Source: Micractinium sp. NFX-FRZ (lineage: Eukaryota > Chlorophyta > Trebouxiophyceae > Chlorellales > Chlorellaceae). Taken from it: a DNA stretch of 64,000 bases. Under the pieces are notes generated by a model that saw nothing but the letters and a program-made list of their open reading frames with translations, searched no databases and was not told the origin of the DNA. Each line of letters starts with the position of its first letter. Position 1 is the first letter of the stretch. Below, one piece after another: positions 31,839 to 44,126 of this stretch. Both the position numbers and the translations under genes were made by a program. The stretch lies in NCBI GenBank assembly GCA_029339195.1, contig JAPTJF010000136.1:62001-126000 (forward strand), read 5' to 3'.

Positions 31839-34800
31839 CTAGAACACCATGCGAGGCGCTGCAGCACACCGCAGGGAAGGCAGGGCAGCGCAAAATCAGT
31901 GGGTTGGCAAACGAGGAGAGCGCTGGCATACAAGCAAGCATTTGACAGGCTTGCTAACAATGCAGATTCGGCGCGCGCGCGCACACACACACACACACAC
32001 ACAGAGCTTGAACTTTGGGCACACGCACCAATGCACATGGCCATGAGCTCCTGGAAGAGCAGCTTGCAGGCGTAGGGAATGAAGACCTGAAACAGGGGAG
32101 AGGACGCAGAAATGCATAGTCAAAATAATAAACTTGAATACACGTAGCCTCATGCAGGTTTGGCAACACCGAACTACCCCGCACACTACGTGCCTGTGCC
32201 CAGCCGGCCCTCCCGACCCAAGCACCTGCACAATGCCCGTGGTGTTCTTGCAGGCTGTGCAGTAGAACTGGTTCTTCTTCAGGTTTGCCACCGCAATCAG
32301 GCCGCAGGTGCTGCAGACGTGCACGCGGTACGCGTCGCTCTGGTCGTACAGGCGCTCCTGCAAGGATGCACATGAAAGCAGGTGTAAGAGGATGTGCAAG
32401 TACCTTGGGCAAGGAGGGCACGTTGGGTACACACAGTTGAAACCATGCAGTCAGCAAGAGGAATGTGAGGAGAGCAGCGTCCTACCTTGAGGAAAGAGGC
32501 GGCACCGTGCGAGATGATGCAATCGCGCTCCATCTCTCCAAACCGCAGGCCGCCGTCGCGCGCGCGCCCCTCCACCGGCTGCCGCGTCAGGATCTGCACC
32601 GGGCCGCGCCCTCTGCGGAGCAGCAAGAGAGACACACCCGTGCTCAATCAGGGAGCCAAGTCCACAGACAGTGGACGGTACCAGGACACCAATTGCAAGA
32701 GTTTTTTTGTTGTTTTTATAGAAGCTCAGACACACTGCGCAGGCAGCCGTGCCAGGCGGGCCATGCAGCATGAACGTGACCTCTCGTGGCTCAACACAAG
32801 GACGGCACACACGACAGCACAGCAACAAGCGAGCTGGCACGCCCGCCAACCCCACTCCACAAAGCGCATGTTTTTGCTCACCGGGAGTGGATTTTGTCGT
32901 CCACCATGTGCTTGAGCCGCTGGTAGTACGTTGGGTTGAGGAAGATTTGTGCCTGCAGCTGCCGCCCAGTGTGTCCATTGTACATCACCTCCCACCCACG
33001 GCTCTGGTAGCCGCACCTGCTCAAAGGGTGGCAGCAGCGAGACAACGCAGCAGGGATGCAGTCAAGTGTTGCGCGCACAATGCAAGAAGGCAGCGGCAGG
33101 CAGGTGGAAGAAACACGTTGATGGCAAGCGACGAGAGGCTCCCACTCCCTGGACGATGGATCAACAGCCGCTGCACAGGCGCCCACGTGCGCCTGATCAA
33201 CCTCATGTACTGTGGCCTCAAAGCCCACGTAGGGAAACAACATCACTCACCTATGCAGCGCTGCCGAGATGTTTTCCACTGTGACTGATGTGAAGGGGGT
33301 GGCATCGCCCTCCTTGCCCATGAGGGACGCCACCTGCAGGCCCAGGGGCAGGTCAGTGCTTGGATGTGTGTGATTGCACAGAGCCTCAGTACAGCCATCA
33401 GCGCCATCTACAGTTGGTTATCTCCCATTTCCCTGTATTCTCTACAGCAAAACCCTCGCTCCAAACCCATCTAGCACCCTTCCTCACCCTCCTCCCCCTC
33501 TGCCGTGATCTATGTATCATGTGGCCCCCGTGCTCGTCAGCACACCACTTGTGATACTGTCTCAAGTTCCATGCTCCCCCGCGCATCCACGCCCCCCCCC
33601 CCCAAACCTCTCCACCCGCCCCCACCTTGCTCATCAGCGCCTCCACCATGTGCCCGATGGTCATGCGGGACGGAATGGCATGCGGGTTGATGATGAGGTC
33701 GGGGGAGATGCCGTCAATGCTGAACGGCATGTCCTCCTGCAAGGCAAGAAAAAGGCACACACGTAAAACACGGGCCTAATTCAAAGCTTGCTGATGAGGC
33801 GTGGGACGATGCCATACGATGCTGAACAGCAGCAGATCATTGTGCTTGGTCATGCTGCAGAAAGCAAAGAGACACAGAGCCACAGCGCCTGTCGCAGGAT
33901 TTTTGCAACACTCAGGAAGGCGGCACATGCAGTTGCAGCTACTCGGCATGCATGCGATAAGCACAGCAAACCAGCAGGGAGCCGAGCATCCAGAGCCAGC
34001 ATTCAGGTATTCATGCTGCAAATGGCAGCATGTGTCCGGGCCCCCAAAAAGGTAGGCCGAGGGATGCGCCACCGGCGTCCATGCTCCCAGATGTTTGCCC
34101 AGATTGCCGCCAGGGGAAACACCTGCTACTTCGATTCCTGCTGCTGCTGTAAGCCACAAACCTGCGTGTACGTGATGCCAATGGTCCCCTTCTGCCCGTG
34201 CCGAGACGCAAACTTGTCTCCTACTTGTGGGATGCGCACCGACCGCACCTGCGCATGTGCACACAGGATAGGACCGGCGGCAAGGTCAGCGCTCAGAAAA
34301 GAGGAGCAGGCAGGGTCCCACCAGGGGCCCGGATTGCCGATGCACCGCCAAGGGCACACAACACATGCATTCAACATGTCACCAAGCAACGGCTCCTGTC
34401 TGCAACGTGAGCAGCCCCAGCACGTGTTTCTAAACGTCGCAGCAAGGGATGCCAACCCACCCGCATCTTCACGAAGCGCTGTCCATCTGAACCGGTGGTG
34501 ACCAGCACTGAATCAATCATGCCGCTCTCACTGTGTCGCAGCGCAGTAGACGCATCCTGCAGGGTAAAGAAAGGTTACAGTCTTTTGAATGAGAACATTG
34601 TCACGCAGCCACAGAATCATAGTTGTCGTTCGTGCATACTTCAGCGTGGTGTGAGTGCATCCTGCAGACTGGTGGGGAGTTCAAAAAGAAGTTCACACAG
34701 CGTTTGAACCAACCCACAAGGCTGGAAGTCATGCTCCTCATTGTGCCACAGTGCAGTGACACATTGTGCGGGTGATGAGGTTCCCAGAAAGTCAGGGTTG

Positions 34801-37800
34801 GATAGCGGAATCAACATCCTCTCTACATTCTGGTCATCTTGCCACCGTTGATCAACACTGAAAGAAAAGCATGGCACTTGTGCGGCGGGCGGCGCCACAC
34901 CGCACCTTCTTGCTGTACCGCTGGGGCATGCCGCTGCCGTCGTCTGCGATGGGGCTCGTCTTGCCAATCACAATGTCGTCGCCTGCAGATGGTGCACAAG
35001 TGGGCGGCAAAACTTGAGAGATAGGCAGCCAATAGGTGTGCCATTGTGCTGCCGCGGTGGCAGCGAGCAAAGGAAGCATGGCAGCATGGGTGCCAACATC
35101 AGCTACACACTCAATGTGAACAATGAGCCTGCAAGTGTCTCTCTGTACACCAGCACGCACACCCAGCTTCGCAAGGCGCCCAAAGAGCTAACAGCACAAA
35201 GCAGCCAGCAACACACAAAACGGAGCTCATCCCGACAGCGCACGCCAGGTGACACGATGTTGTCTCCGTTGAGCAATTCAGGTAGAAACAGAGGTGTCAA
35301 ACCAGGAAGGCCAGCAGCACACGGAGTGAAGCGCACCGGACACGCGCGTGCCAGGTGGCGCGATGCCATCATCGTCCAGCTTGTCATACGTGCCATGCCG
35401 CACGCCCGCTGTGATCTCGCGGTTGGGCCGCTCGATTGACTCCTGGATCAGCGACCCCTGCTTCTTCTCCTCAGTCTGCAGAAGGGAGGCAACAGGGAGA
35501 GGAGGGCAGGCAGGCACCAACAGGGAGGTTAAGCACGGGTGATAGGGCCAACAGATGTGCAGGTGCAGGGGTCTCTGCTTGGCATCGCCTAAAACAGTAA
35601 TGCTTCTCCATGCTACTCCGCTCCCACCACCGCCGCCCACCAGCCGGCAAGCCTATACGTGCTGCACCCTAGCGGCCGCACGATGAGCTCAACACCTTGA
35701 AGCTCACCTTGTATGAGCGGTAGAAGATGGAGCGGAAGATGCCTCGGTCAATGGACGACTGGTTCATCATGGTACTGTCCTCCTGGTTGTACCCCGAGTA
35801 GCAGGCAATGGCCACAATGGTGTTGATGCCTGCAGGGAGAGACCACATAAGCAGGCCCAGTGTTGAGGGAGGAGTCTGCTGCGCTGTGTAATCTCAGAGG
35901 ACACTCCCCAGCACGACACGGCTGCATCCTTCACTTGAAACTGATCTTGTGCATCCTGCCCCGCCCTGCATGCACCACGGCGCTTTTCTGCCGAGCGCCA
36001 AGGCCTAGGTCGCCAGCAGACACTAAGCCTGAGACTGCTGGCTAGCTCAAATCCACCCACACACCCACCCACCTGCAGGCTGCCCCTCAAAGTGCAGGGT
36101 CCCCATGTTGTGTGCAGTGACCAGCACCACTTCTTGGGGCCCTCCAGTGTCCCCCCCTCCCCCTGCCCCTTTCCCTCTCCAAACCACACCCATGACTCAC
36201 CGGCAGGCAGCTCCCGGAAGTGCAGGTACTCCATGTTGCGAGTGGTGACCAGCGGCTTCTGCGGGTAGTACAGCACGTAGCCCTGGGTGTCCATACGCAC
36301 CTGGTAGTTGGTCACGTACATGCCTGCAGGAAAGAGGTGGGTGCCAGGTGCATGGTGAGGCAACACAAGCAGGGTACTGCGCTGAAACGGCTGCGTGGGT
36401 GGCCTCAAGCTGCTGGTGCTCTACACACGCAATCCACCACATGGCACATCACGCACATCCCCACGCTGGCAAACCCAAACTGGTGCACCCCCGACAAAGT
36501 CCTCGGCATGCCTGAGCTCCTCCTAACCGCGCAAAACGGGCCACCAAGCATGCCAGCTCAAGAAACCACCAGCCACTGGGTCTCCTCGACCGCCTCACCC
36601 ATGGCCTGCTTGCCCATGGCACTCTGGTACGTGTTGCGCGGCGACTGGTTGTGGTCGGGGAAGGGGACGATGGAGGCGCAGACGCCCAAGATCATGGCGG
36701 GGTGGATCTCGCAGTGGGTGTACATTGCGATGCTGCTGCCGCCATCCTCGCCTGCGCATACCAGAGAAGCACCGCAGTGAGCAGGGAGTTCAAGAAGCAT
36801 GGAGGCAAATGGTGAAGCTCGACTGACAGCTGCCTTGTCGGCAAAAAACATTGCATACTCTAGACATGCTAGGGTCGTCGCATTTACTCGAGTTCTGACA
36901 CCTTCCAGTTCACCTGTGCAAGCCAGGCACATGATGTTGTGAACGTCAACCATAGCAACCTGCTGGCCACCCCTAGCCCAGTTGCAGCTTCACACCAAAT
37001 ACTGCCATCGCACCGCACCCACCCGTGCGCGCCAGGCGCAGGTCGTTGATGAACATGGCAATCATGGTGGTCTCCTCCTCCTCCACATCCACATACCTAG
37101 GGGGTGGGCAGGCAGGAGAGAAGGAAGACAGGAAAGGGTCAGCACATGCAGCTCTGGCACGTCTTATTTGAATTTTCGTATCCCGCCTCCTCCACATCCA
37201 CATACCCAAAGGCATGCGGGTTAGGAGCAAGGGGCGCTTGCAGGAGGAGTACATCACCAGGCTAGGATAACCCTGTCATGCATGTATGCTCCACGGCTCC
37301 TCACTGTACACCTGCTCTGCCTACGGCACTGCTCGCCTGATGCACACCATCTTAATCATGCTCCTGCTGTCAGTATGCTCGACCCCCAACCACCCCCTTG
37401 TCACTATCCTCTTAACACTCGCCCTGTAACTGCACACTGCGGCCAGGATCACTCACTCGATGTACCCTGCCTCGATCATGCTCTGCCATGTGAAACCAGT
37501 CTCCTCCCGGTTCTGCAGGTTGATGATGTCACCCTTCTTCACCTGCACAACCACAACGAGTTGCAGAGGCCGTCGGAGAAACGGGTAATCAGCATACGGC
37601 AACAGAGTCCAGCATTGAAACAAGCAGCATGTAACGGTTTGTGCTACGCGTAACCTGCCCATAGAATGGCCAGCCCCGTAACTGCTTGCCTTGATCGCCT
37701 GATCCTCCACGATGAACAGCGGCCGGCAGCAGCGCCCATAATCGGTGTACAGCCGCAGCTCCTGAAGGGAGGGCGAGCGAGATGGGGAAAGGGGGGCAGA

Positions 37801-40800
37801 GACGGTTATGTCGCCTCATTACCATCACCACCTCCTGCGCTTGATAGTGCTCTACCCGAAATGGCCGAAATGCAAGTGGTCATCCATTCGGTCCCTTTCC
37901 CCTGCATCTCCAACAGCCTGTCACCTCTCACCTGCGGGCGCAGTGAGCGCCATACACTCATGATTGGAACCCTTCCTTCCCCCTTCCCAGATTTTCTCAT
38001 TATCGTGCATGTCCCACCCCCTCCCTTCACCTCTTCTCTCACCTGCAGTCGGATGTCGTGCACCACCCCCACCTCCGTGCTGACATCCACCTGGCGCCGC
38101 ATCGCGCGCAACGTGTCCACCAGCGTCTGAGGGTCGCGGTGGATGCCCACCCACACGCCTGCGCCATGGCAAACAGGTGAGGGGCAGGTGGGCACCAGAC
38201 AGCCAGGATAGTTCACTCGCAGTCCACATTGCCAAAACCTCGCCTCAGAATTGCAGGCTGCTGTGCCAACATGTCAAGCCGCAAATGCCATTTCAAACAG
38301 CACATACCAGCCGCCTGCGTCCTGAACCTTTGCTCACCGTTCACAAAGATCTTGGTGGCCTTGGGGATGACTGAGGGGGAGATCTCCTCCAGGTCCTCTG
38401 TGGCCCACTCCTGCAGACACCATGGGGCAGTTGCGCAAGATACAGATTGCAGAATCCTCATTGCAGGGAGCAGCGGAGAAAAGAGCGAGAACAATAACTT
38501 ATGCAGTTCCTGCGTGACCCACGCTGAAGCCAGGGCAGCGCCACGGGTAAGGTGCGGAACTGAAGCAGATGCACGATCTCGGGCACAGAGCAGGGAGCAC
38601 ATTGCAGGGAGCACACTGCAGGCTGAGATTTGGCACACACAAACCAATGCCCAACCCAGCGTCCGTGCCTGCTCACACACGCACCTGCAAGAAGTCAAGC
38701 ACCGGGTTGCTCGCACAGCCCACAGAGATGTATGTCATGAGCGCCAGGTTCTTCACGAGGCCGCACGCCTGCCCTTCGGGCGTCTCTGCCGGGCAGATCA
38801 TGCCCCACTGCGTGTTGTGCAGCTGGCGGGGCTTGGCGATCTTGCCTTCCCGCCCGATGGGGGAGTTGATGCGCCGCAGGTGACTCAGCATGGACGCGTA
38901 GGACAGGCGGTTGAGCACCTGGAGAGGGAAGAAGGTGGGTGGCATGAGGATGAGGTAGGAAGAGTGAGATTTTGGAAGCTTGAGCGACAGAAAGGGTCCT
39001 GCCTGATGAGGAGCAGCAAGCAGGCCGTGGGCAGTACTTTGGTTGCGTCCCGGCAGCGGCCCCTACAAGCTGAGACGCACGCACCTGAGACACGCCCGGC
39101 CGGATCTCGCCCGCGCCCACCACGCCCCAGTTGCCTGTGGCTAGAGAGTATCTGCATGGGGTTCAGGGGCAAGGAGGAGAGGTCAACTCACTATGAGAAC
39201 ACAGCATATAGCGCAGATGATCTTCCTTGCCACGCAAGCAAGCAGCCAGGATCACAGCATCAAAGAATATGCAAAACAGCTGCCAGCACTCCATTCAAAC
39301 ACTGAAAAACCCTAGCAGCCCCCACAACCCCACCTGAGCCCTCGCGAGATGGTGTCCTTGTTGATGGCTGACGTGAGGTTGATCTCCTTCCCCTTGTCCA
39401 CACACTTCTGCACGTAGCCGCGCACATCCTTGCTCAGCTTCCTGCAGCATAGGCCAAGGGTGTTTATCAAGCAAAGAGGCATGTCGAGAGCCTGATCCAC
39501 ACGCTTCTGCTCGTAGCTGCGCACATCCTCGCTCAACTCCCTGCAACATGCAGAAGCAGTGGCAGACCCGCGGCAGACCCCAGTACCGTTTAAAGCTCTC
39601 ATCCGGTAGTTCAGGATAACTGGCAGCCTGACGCACTAGCTCGCGCAATGCCATACAAGCACAGGGTGGCTGTATGACCAGGCACATGCTGTGCCCATGT
39701 TGTAAGCATTTGCTTGCCAAAGCCTCCGGCCCACCTGAAGAGCTGGCGGAAGAGGTTGGCCAGCAGGGGTCCTCCCAGGTCGAGCCGCTTGTTGCCGTAG
39801 TGGTCACGGTCATCCTCTTCCCGCCGCCCCAGCGCCACCAGCAGCAGGCGGTGGATGACGTAGCCAAAGAAGTAGGCCTGTGGATGCGGAAGAACGTGTA
39901 ATGAGGCAACGATGGAGGGGCTCAAAAGGTCGGTAGATGACGTGCCTCAGGCCGTCAACGGGGACCGAGTGAGGAGATTGCATAAGCTGGATTGTATGCG
40001 AAGAAAGGGCAGTCTGGGGGGGCTGATGGCACGTGCAATTTGCTTAATTTTAACTAAATTCATTAATTTAATCTTTATATGGCCAGCCTGAAAGAGAAAA
40101 GTACCCGCTGCTGAAGCGCGCAATGCGTTACGCCGCTGCCAAGCCAGGCCGGCACAGCCCCACCTTCTTTGTTTCGCAAAACTCCTCCATGCCAATGTGC
40201 GGCAGCAGCTCCTTCTGCAGCAGCTCCCGCGCGTACTGGATGCGCGTCTCCTTGGTGGCGCCAATCGTGCTGCCGCGCTTGCCAATGTAGTCCAGCGCAA
40301 CCTCCTGCACACGGGGAAAGGGGGAGGGACATTTGTAAAAGCAGCTCCTTGGTGGCACCACTCAAGCTACTACGCTTGCCGATGTAGTCAGTTGCAAACC
40401 CCTGCAGATGAGGAGTGCGTCACACAGGTGGGGTGTGATAACTAAAACAGTGCCCTGGGTGGCGCCAACCGTACTGCGGCGCTTGCCAGTGTAGTAAGCG
40501 CAACCTCAAGATGGCAAATGTACACAAGCGTAAGCGCAGCAAAGGCGTTCGTGCCCATCTAGTCCAGATCACCTTCTTGCCTGGCAAGCCCCAAGCTCAA
40601 CAAGCAAGCATGTGCCCGCCCACGTGACATTGGAAGGCAAATGCCTCCTCGATGCACTAAGTCGAAACCATGCCTACCCACCAGTGCATCCCTTACTTGT
40701 GTCCCCCACCTGGCGAAAGCCTGCCTCCCCCCCTGCCTCAGCAACACGCCCCTGGCAGCGTGTGTGACCAAAGTATGGCGAAAACACTTTCACAACTCTG

Positions 40801-43247
40801 AATGGGAACCGCTTCTGCACAGGAGGGCCTCAACAGAATGCCCACACCCAGCACTTGGCGATGAGTATCGCGTTCACAGCTCTTACCTGGCTCTGGATGG
40901 GGAAGGCCTCCTCGATGGAGGGGCGCAGCGCTTCCATCATGCCCGTGTCCCCAAAGTCGTACACAATGTGCTCCAGGATGTCCTTGTCAGCCTGGCGGGT
41001 GGCAGTAAGAAACAAGTAGCGCTGGGTGGGTAAGCTGGTGTTGCACTGTGCTACAAACACTTCCGTGTTCGAAAGTGTCCGCGCCTGCCTGGCAGGCAGG
41101 CAGGCAGGCATAGAAGGCAGCGGGAGCAGCAGTCGGGCAGAGCAGTCACACCACACCAGCTGCGCATCCCCTGCAGCTGTCCGGCTGTGCCACAGCCGCG
41201 TGCGGACTCACCACAAAACCAAGTGCACGGAAGATGATGAGGATGGGGATGTCTGCTCGTACGTACGGGATGGAGGCACGGATGCACTGCCCCGCGCCCT
41301 TCTGCCCCGCACGCGACAGCATCTTGACCTGCATCGTGCTCACAGTGCGCGTGCTGCCCTCCACCACCGACCTGCAGAGATGGAAGGAGGATGACAGCAG
41401 CCGTGGGGCGAAGAAGCAGAAGGCAGCAGGCAAGCGGGCAGGCCGCCCTTTCGACACATGCGTCCCAACCCCTTCATTAATTCCTTTTCTGTCAGTTATA
41501 ACTCATCTGGCTTGCCCCACTATACCCTCCCAGCCCAGCAACTTTGCTCACCTGCACTCCCCAATGTAGGCATACTTGGAGGGCTGGCTCTTGCGGAACA
41601 CATACACGTGGTTGTTGGCCATGCGCTCCTGCAGGCCAGCGCAGGCAAGTGCAGGTAGAGGCAGGTGCAGAGTGATGAAGAGGCGGTGCGGAAACCATGG
41701 TTGTGCAGGCAATCCTATCAGCAATCAAGTCCTGCAGGCAAGTGCAGACGAGAGAAATGATCTCCATGCCAGAAGACTCCTTATTCCAGCTCACCTGCGC
41801 AATCAACACCTTCTCGCTGCCATTGATCACAAAGTAGCCGCCCTGGTCGTAGGGGCACTCCCCCAGGTCGCACAGGTCGCGCTCGCTCTTGCCGCTGAGG
41901 TTGCAATAGTCGGAGCGCAGCATGATGGGGACCTACAAATGTATAGGAGTGCAGGAGGTGAGGGAAAAGGGGTTGACGTGGTTGGGAGTGCAGCAGAATT
42001 GGGGATCTACACAGTGATGCAACGCGTGGTGGATGAGTTGCGATCGACATGGTAGGCATGGGCAATGATGCGGGACAGCGCAGCCCCTCGACAGCGCACG
42101 CATGCCATCAGCCCTCTCCCCACCTCCGCAAAAAACCTCATATCTCCCACGTAGAGACTGATGTCCTCTCCTCTCTGATCGCTGCCCTAGCTCCCTAAAT
42201 CCTCGCCCAATCCCCGCTGCTTCCCCGAACTCACATCTCCCAGGTAGATCTTGGGGTAGGGGATGACCTCCACCTCCTCGTTCCCGTCTGGGTGCAGGAT
42301 CTTGTCCCGCCGCTCCAGGTCCACATACAGCGGGGCTGCGTATGTCAGGTTGCGCAGGCGCGCCTCCTTGGGAAAGAGGACAGCTGTCTCGCCGTCTGCC
42401 TCAATAAAGATGGGCTTGGACAGGTAGATCTGCCCAAATTCAATCTGCTTGTTTCAATTGATGACAGGTGGCACGGAAGCAGGAGAAGAGGTCAAGAGGG
42501 TGAGGGCGGGAGCCGCCAAGCCTGTCGGCAGTCGAGATCCTTTGTTGCCAATGTTCTCTCATTCCTGGGCACCTGCGCAGCACGCTGCCTTTGGCAGTGT
42601 CGCCCGCCGGCCAAATTGTGCCCTTCAGCACCCCCCTGGCTTCCTGCCGGCACATGCTACGTCTGCAGCGCCCGCCAAGCCACTTTGCCTCCTGGCCCTC
42701 GCCTCCCCAGCCCCAAAGGCCGCACTCTCACCTCGTACGTCTTCTCCACCTCGTCATCCACCTGCACCCCCGGCACGTGCTGGCTCTGCGGCTTGATTGT
42801 GATCAGCTTGTTCTCATCCACAATCTCCTGAAGGGAGGTGTTGATAAAGTCATTGAACGAGTCCAGCTGCTGCCGCACCAGGCCCTTCTCCTCAAAGTAG
42901 GCGGAGATAACGGCCCTGCAGAGGAACAAAAAAGGAAAGGCACGAGTGGGCATTGGATATCAAGCGGCCCCTTTACCTGTTCCCCCTGGCCAATGGGGGA
43001 GTGCAGGTGGTGCGCCGCGGCCACCGCACCAATGCCAGCAGCCGCAGCCTGGATGCCAAGGCCCCTTACACATTCAGGGTTTCACAGCGACCACTTTGAA
43101 ACTTCCCCAGGCCTACGGCACCATCACCCTCCTGCTGCCGGCCCCAGAGCAGACCCACCATGCGTCGTTCTCGTCAATCTCCGCCTCCTCCCGGCTCGTC
43201 TCCGCAAACTGCTGCTCCTCCAGCTCATCCTCCTCTATACCGTACAT
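31839..43247 (-). CDS. RPB2: DNA-directed RNA polymerase II second-largest subunit RPB2
   Basis: About 31 exons encode roughly 1,180 residues, the normal RPB2 size. It forms half of the Pol II active-site cleft in the nucleus. Start ATG at 43247 ([14 protein letters not shown]); exon 2 reads [20 protein letters not shown]. Other landmarks: [20 protein letters not shown] (41796-41933), [19 protein letters not shown] (40164-40306), [40 protein letters not shown] (38686-38920), [18 protein letters not shown] (about 35750), [20 protein letters not shown] (34162-34248) and [20 protein letters not shown]. The C-terminal zinc site is CSTCGL with YCTACKN (32225-32356). The last two exons (32029-32086, 31839-31858) give [20 protein letters not shown] and a stop, matching the Pol II C-terminus, which separates it from Pol I and Pol III subunits. 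Many introns carry exon echoes. Confidence 0.97.
31972..32004. repeat. (GC)n(AC)n dinucleotide repeat
   Basis: Alternating purine-pyrimidine run in the last intron of RPB2, about 25 nt from its donor site. Such a run can adopt Z-DNA. Confidence 0.85.
34715..34765 (-). repeat. Exon echo in RPB2 (copy of 34515-34560)
   Basis: The parent exon start encodes [14 protein letters not shown]; the copy about 200 bp upstream in the intron reads [12 protein letters not shown]. Confidence 0.7.
35236..35282 (-). repeat. Exon echo in RPB2 (copy of 35343-35388)
   Basis: The parent exon end encodes [16 protein letters not shown]; the copy about 107 bp further on reads [17 protein letters not shown]. Confidence 0.75.
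37182..37208 (-). repeat. Exon echo in RPB2 (copy of 37078-37103)
   Basis: CTCCTCCACATCCACATACC is shared exactly between the exon start (YVDVEEEE) and the intron copy about 100 bp upstream in the gene. Confidence 0.75.
39478..39545 (-). repeat. Exon echo in RPB2 (copy of 39388-39445)
   Basis: The copy keeps the acceptor (TTGCAG) and reads [15 protein letters not shown] against the parent [15 protein letters not shown]. It could in principle be used as an alternative exon start. Confidence 0.8.
40333..40510 (-). repeat. Two exon echoes in RPB2 (copies of 40228-40310)
   Basis: The parent exon start encodes [20 protein letters not shown]. Copy 1 (about 40333-40404) reads [17 protein letters not shown] behind a CAG. 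Copy 2 (about 40443-40510) shows the same DNA with more changes. This gives three tandem units at about 105-110 bp spacing. Confidence 0.85.
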
Positions 43248-44126
43248 GGCACTGCGCGGCCCACCGGCCCGGCGCGCCTACTAGGAGGCCCCGAGGAGGG
43301 CTGAGCGGGGTGCGGGTCGTGCAAGGCCGCCTGCACGGCGCGGCGGGCAGGCAGCGGTGGGCAGCAGGCGCGGGCAGCGGCGGCAGGCCGGGCGAGGCGG
43401 CGGGGGGAGGCCTGGCGATCGTCGCGGGCTGCTTCGCTTGCAGCATAGCGGTGGCGCAGCACTATCGCGCGCCGCAAGAACAGCAGAGCCGCGAATTGCC
43501 GGCCAACGCTCGAGTGGCCGGGACGCACGGCGCAATACTGGCGTAGCAGCGTCCATCCACGCACCTGAGAGGCACTGCCCGCACACGCGGGCAGCAGGGA
43601 AGCGCCGGCTGCGACGCTGCGCAAGTTTGGTGATGATCGAAGTGCAGTGGAGTGTGAGCGATCCCAGCACCTGTTCTCGGCAGCCAATTCAACGGCAGCG
43701 CGAAATTCCTCAGCAGAAGGACCTTTGCCCCGCTGAGCTGGCGTGGCGGCAGCGGCGGCGGCCCGCGGCGGGACTTGGATGCAGGCTGCAGCCCACAGGG
43801 CGAGCTGCTCAGGCATGGCGATGGCTGAAGCAGGGTTGCACCATTGCTTTGATGTATGTGTGTAAATGCGGCAGGTCGGCACCAGATCAGAGTTGCCCTG
43901 TGTGCCCACAGACGCCTACCGCCCCTGCATCTGCTGCCGCCCTTCCTTCCCTCCCCAGTGGGTCGTTGCACTCTGGCTCTTGGGCATGCATGGCATACAT
44001 ATGCGTGTTGAATCAACTTACACAACTCAAAACGCGCCACATGATTGCCAAAGGCATGCCAACTCATGCCGCTGACGCCAGGCCGCCAGCAGCATGCTGA
44101 CAGCTGTCGTGCGCCCATCATGGTCA
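43248..44126. promoter_or_regulatory. Region between the ALG9 stop and RPB2 start
   Basis: It should contain the RPB2 promoter and the ALG9 3' UTR (TGTAA at 44028-44032, minus strand). The GC-rich part at 43260-43700 has long open frames on both strands without recognisable domains. Confidence 0.45.
44028..44032 (-). terminator. TGTAA poly(A) signal of ALG9
   Basis: Minus-strand TGTAA about 95 nt after the stop codon at 44127. Confidence 0.6.

Noticed and set aside
31091..31945. A 284-codon plus-strand frame
   Set aside because: It is antisense to Maf exon 1 and the RPB2 last exon, with no recognisable domain.
43235..43909. A 224-codon minus-strand frame between RPB2 and ALG9
   Set aside because: Low-complexity Arg/Ala/Pro composition, no domain and overlap with the RPB2 start; most likely GC-rich promoter or 5' UTR.
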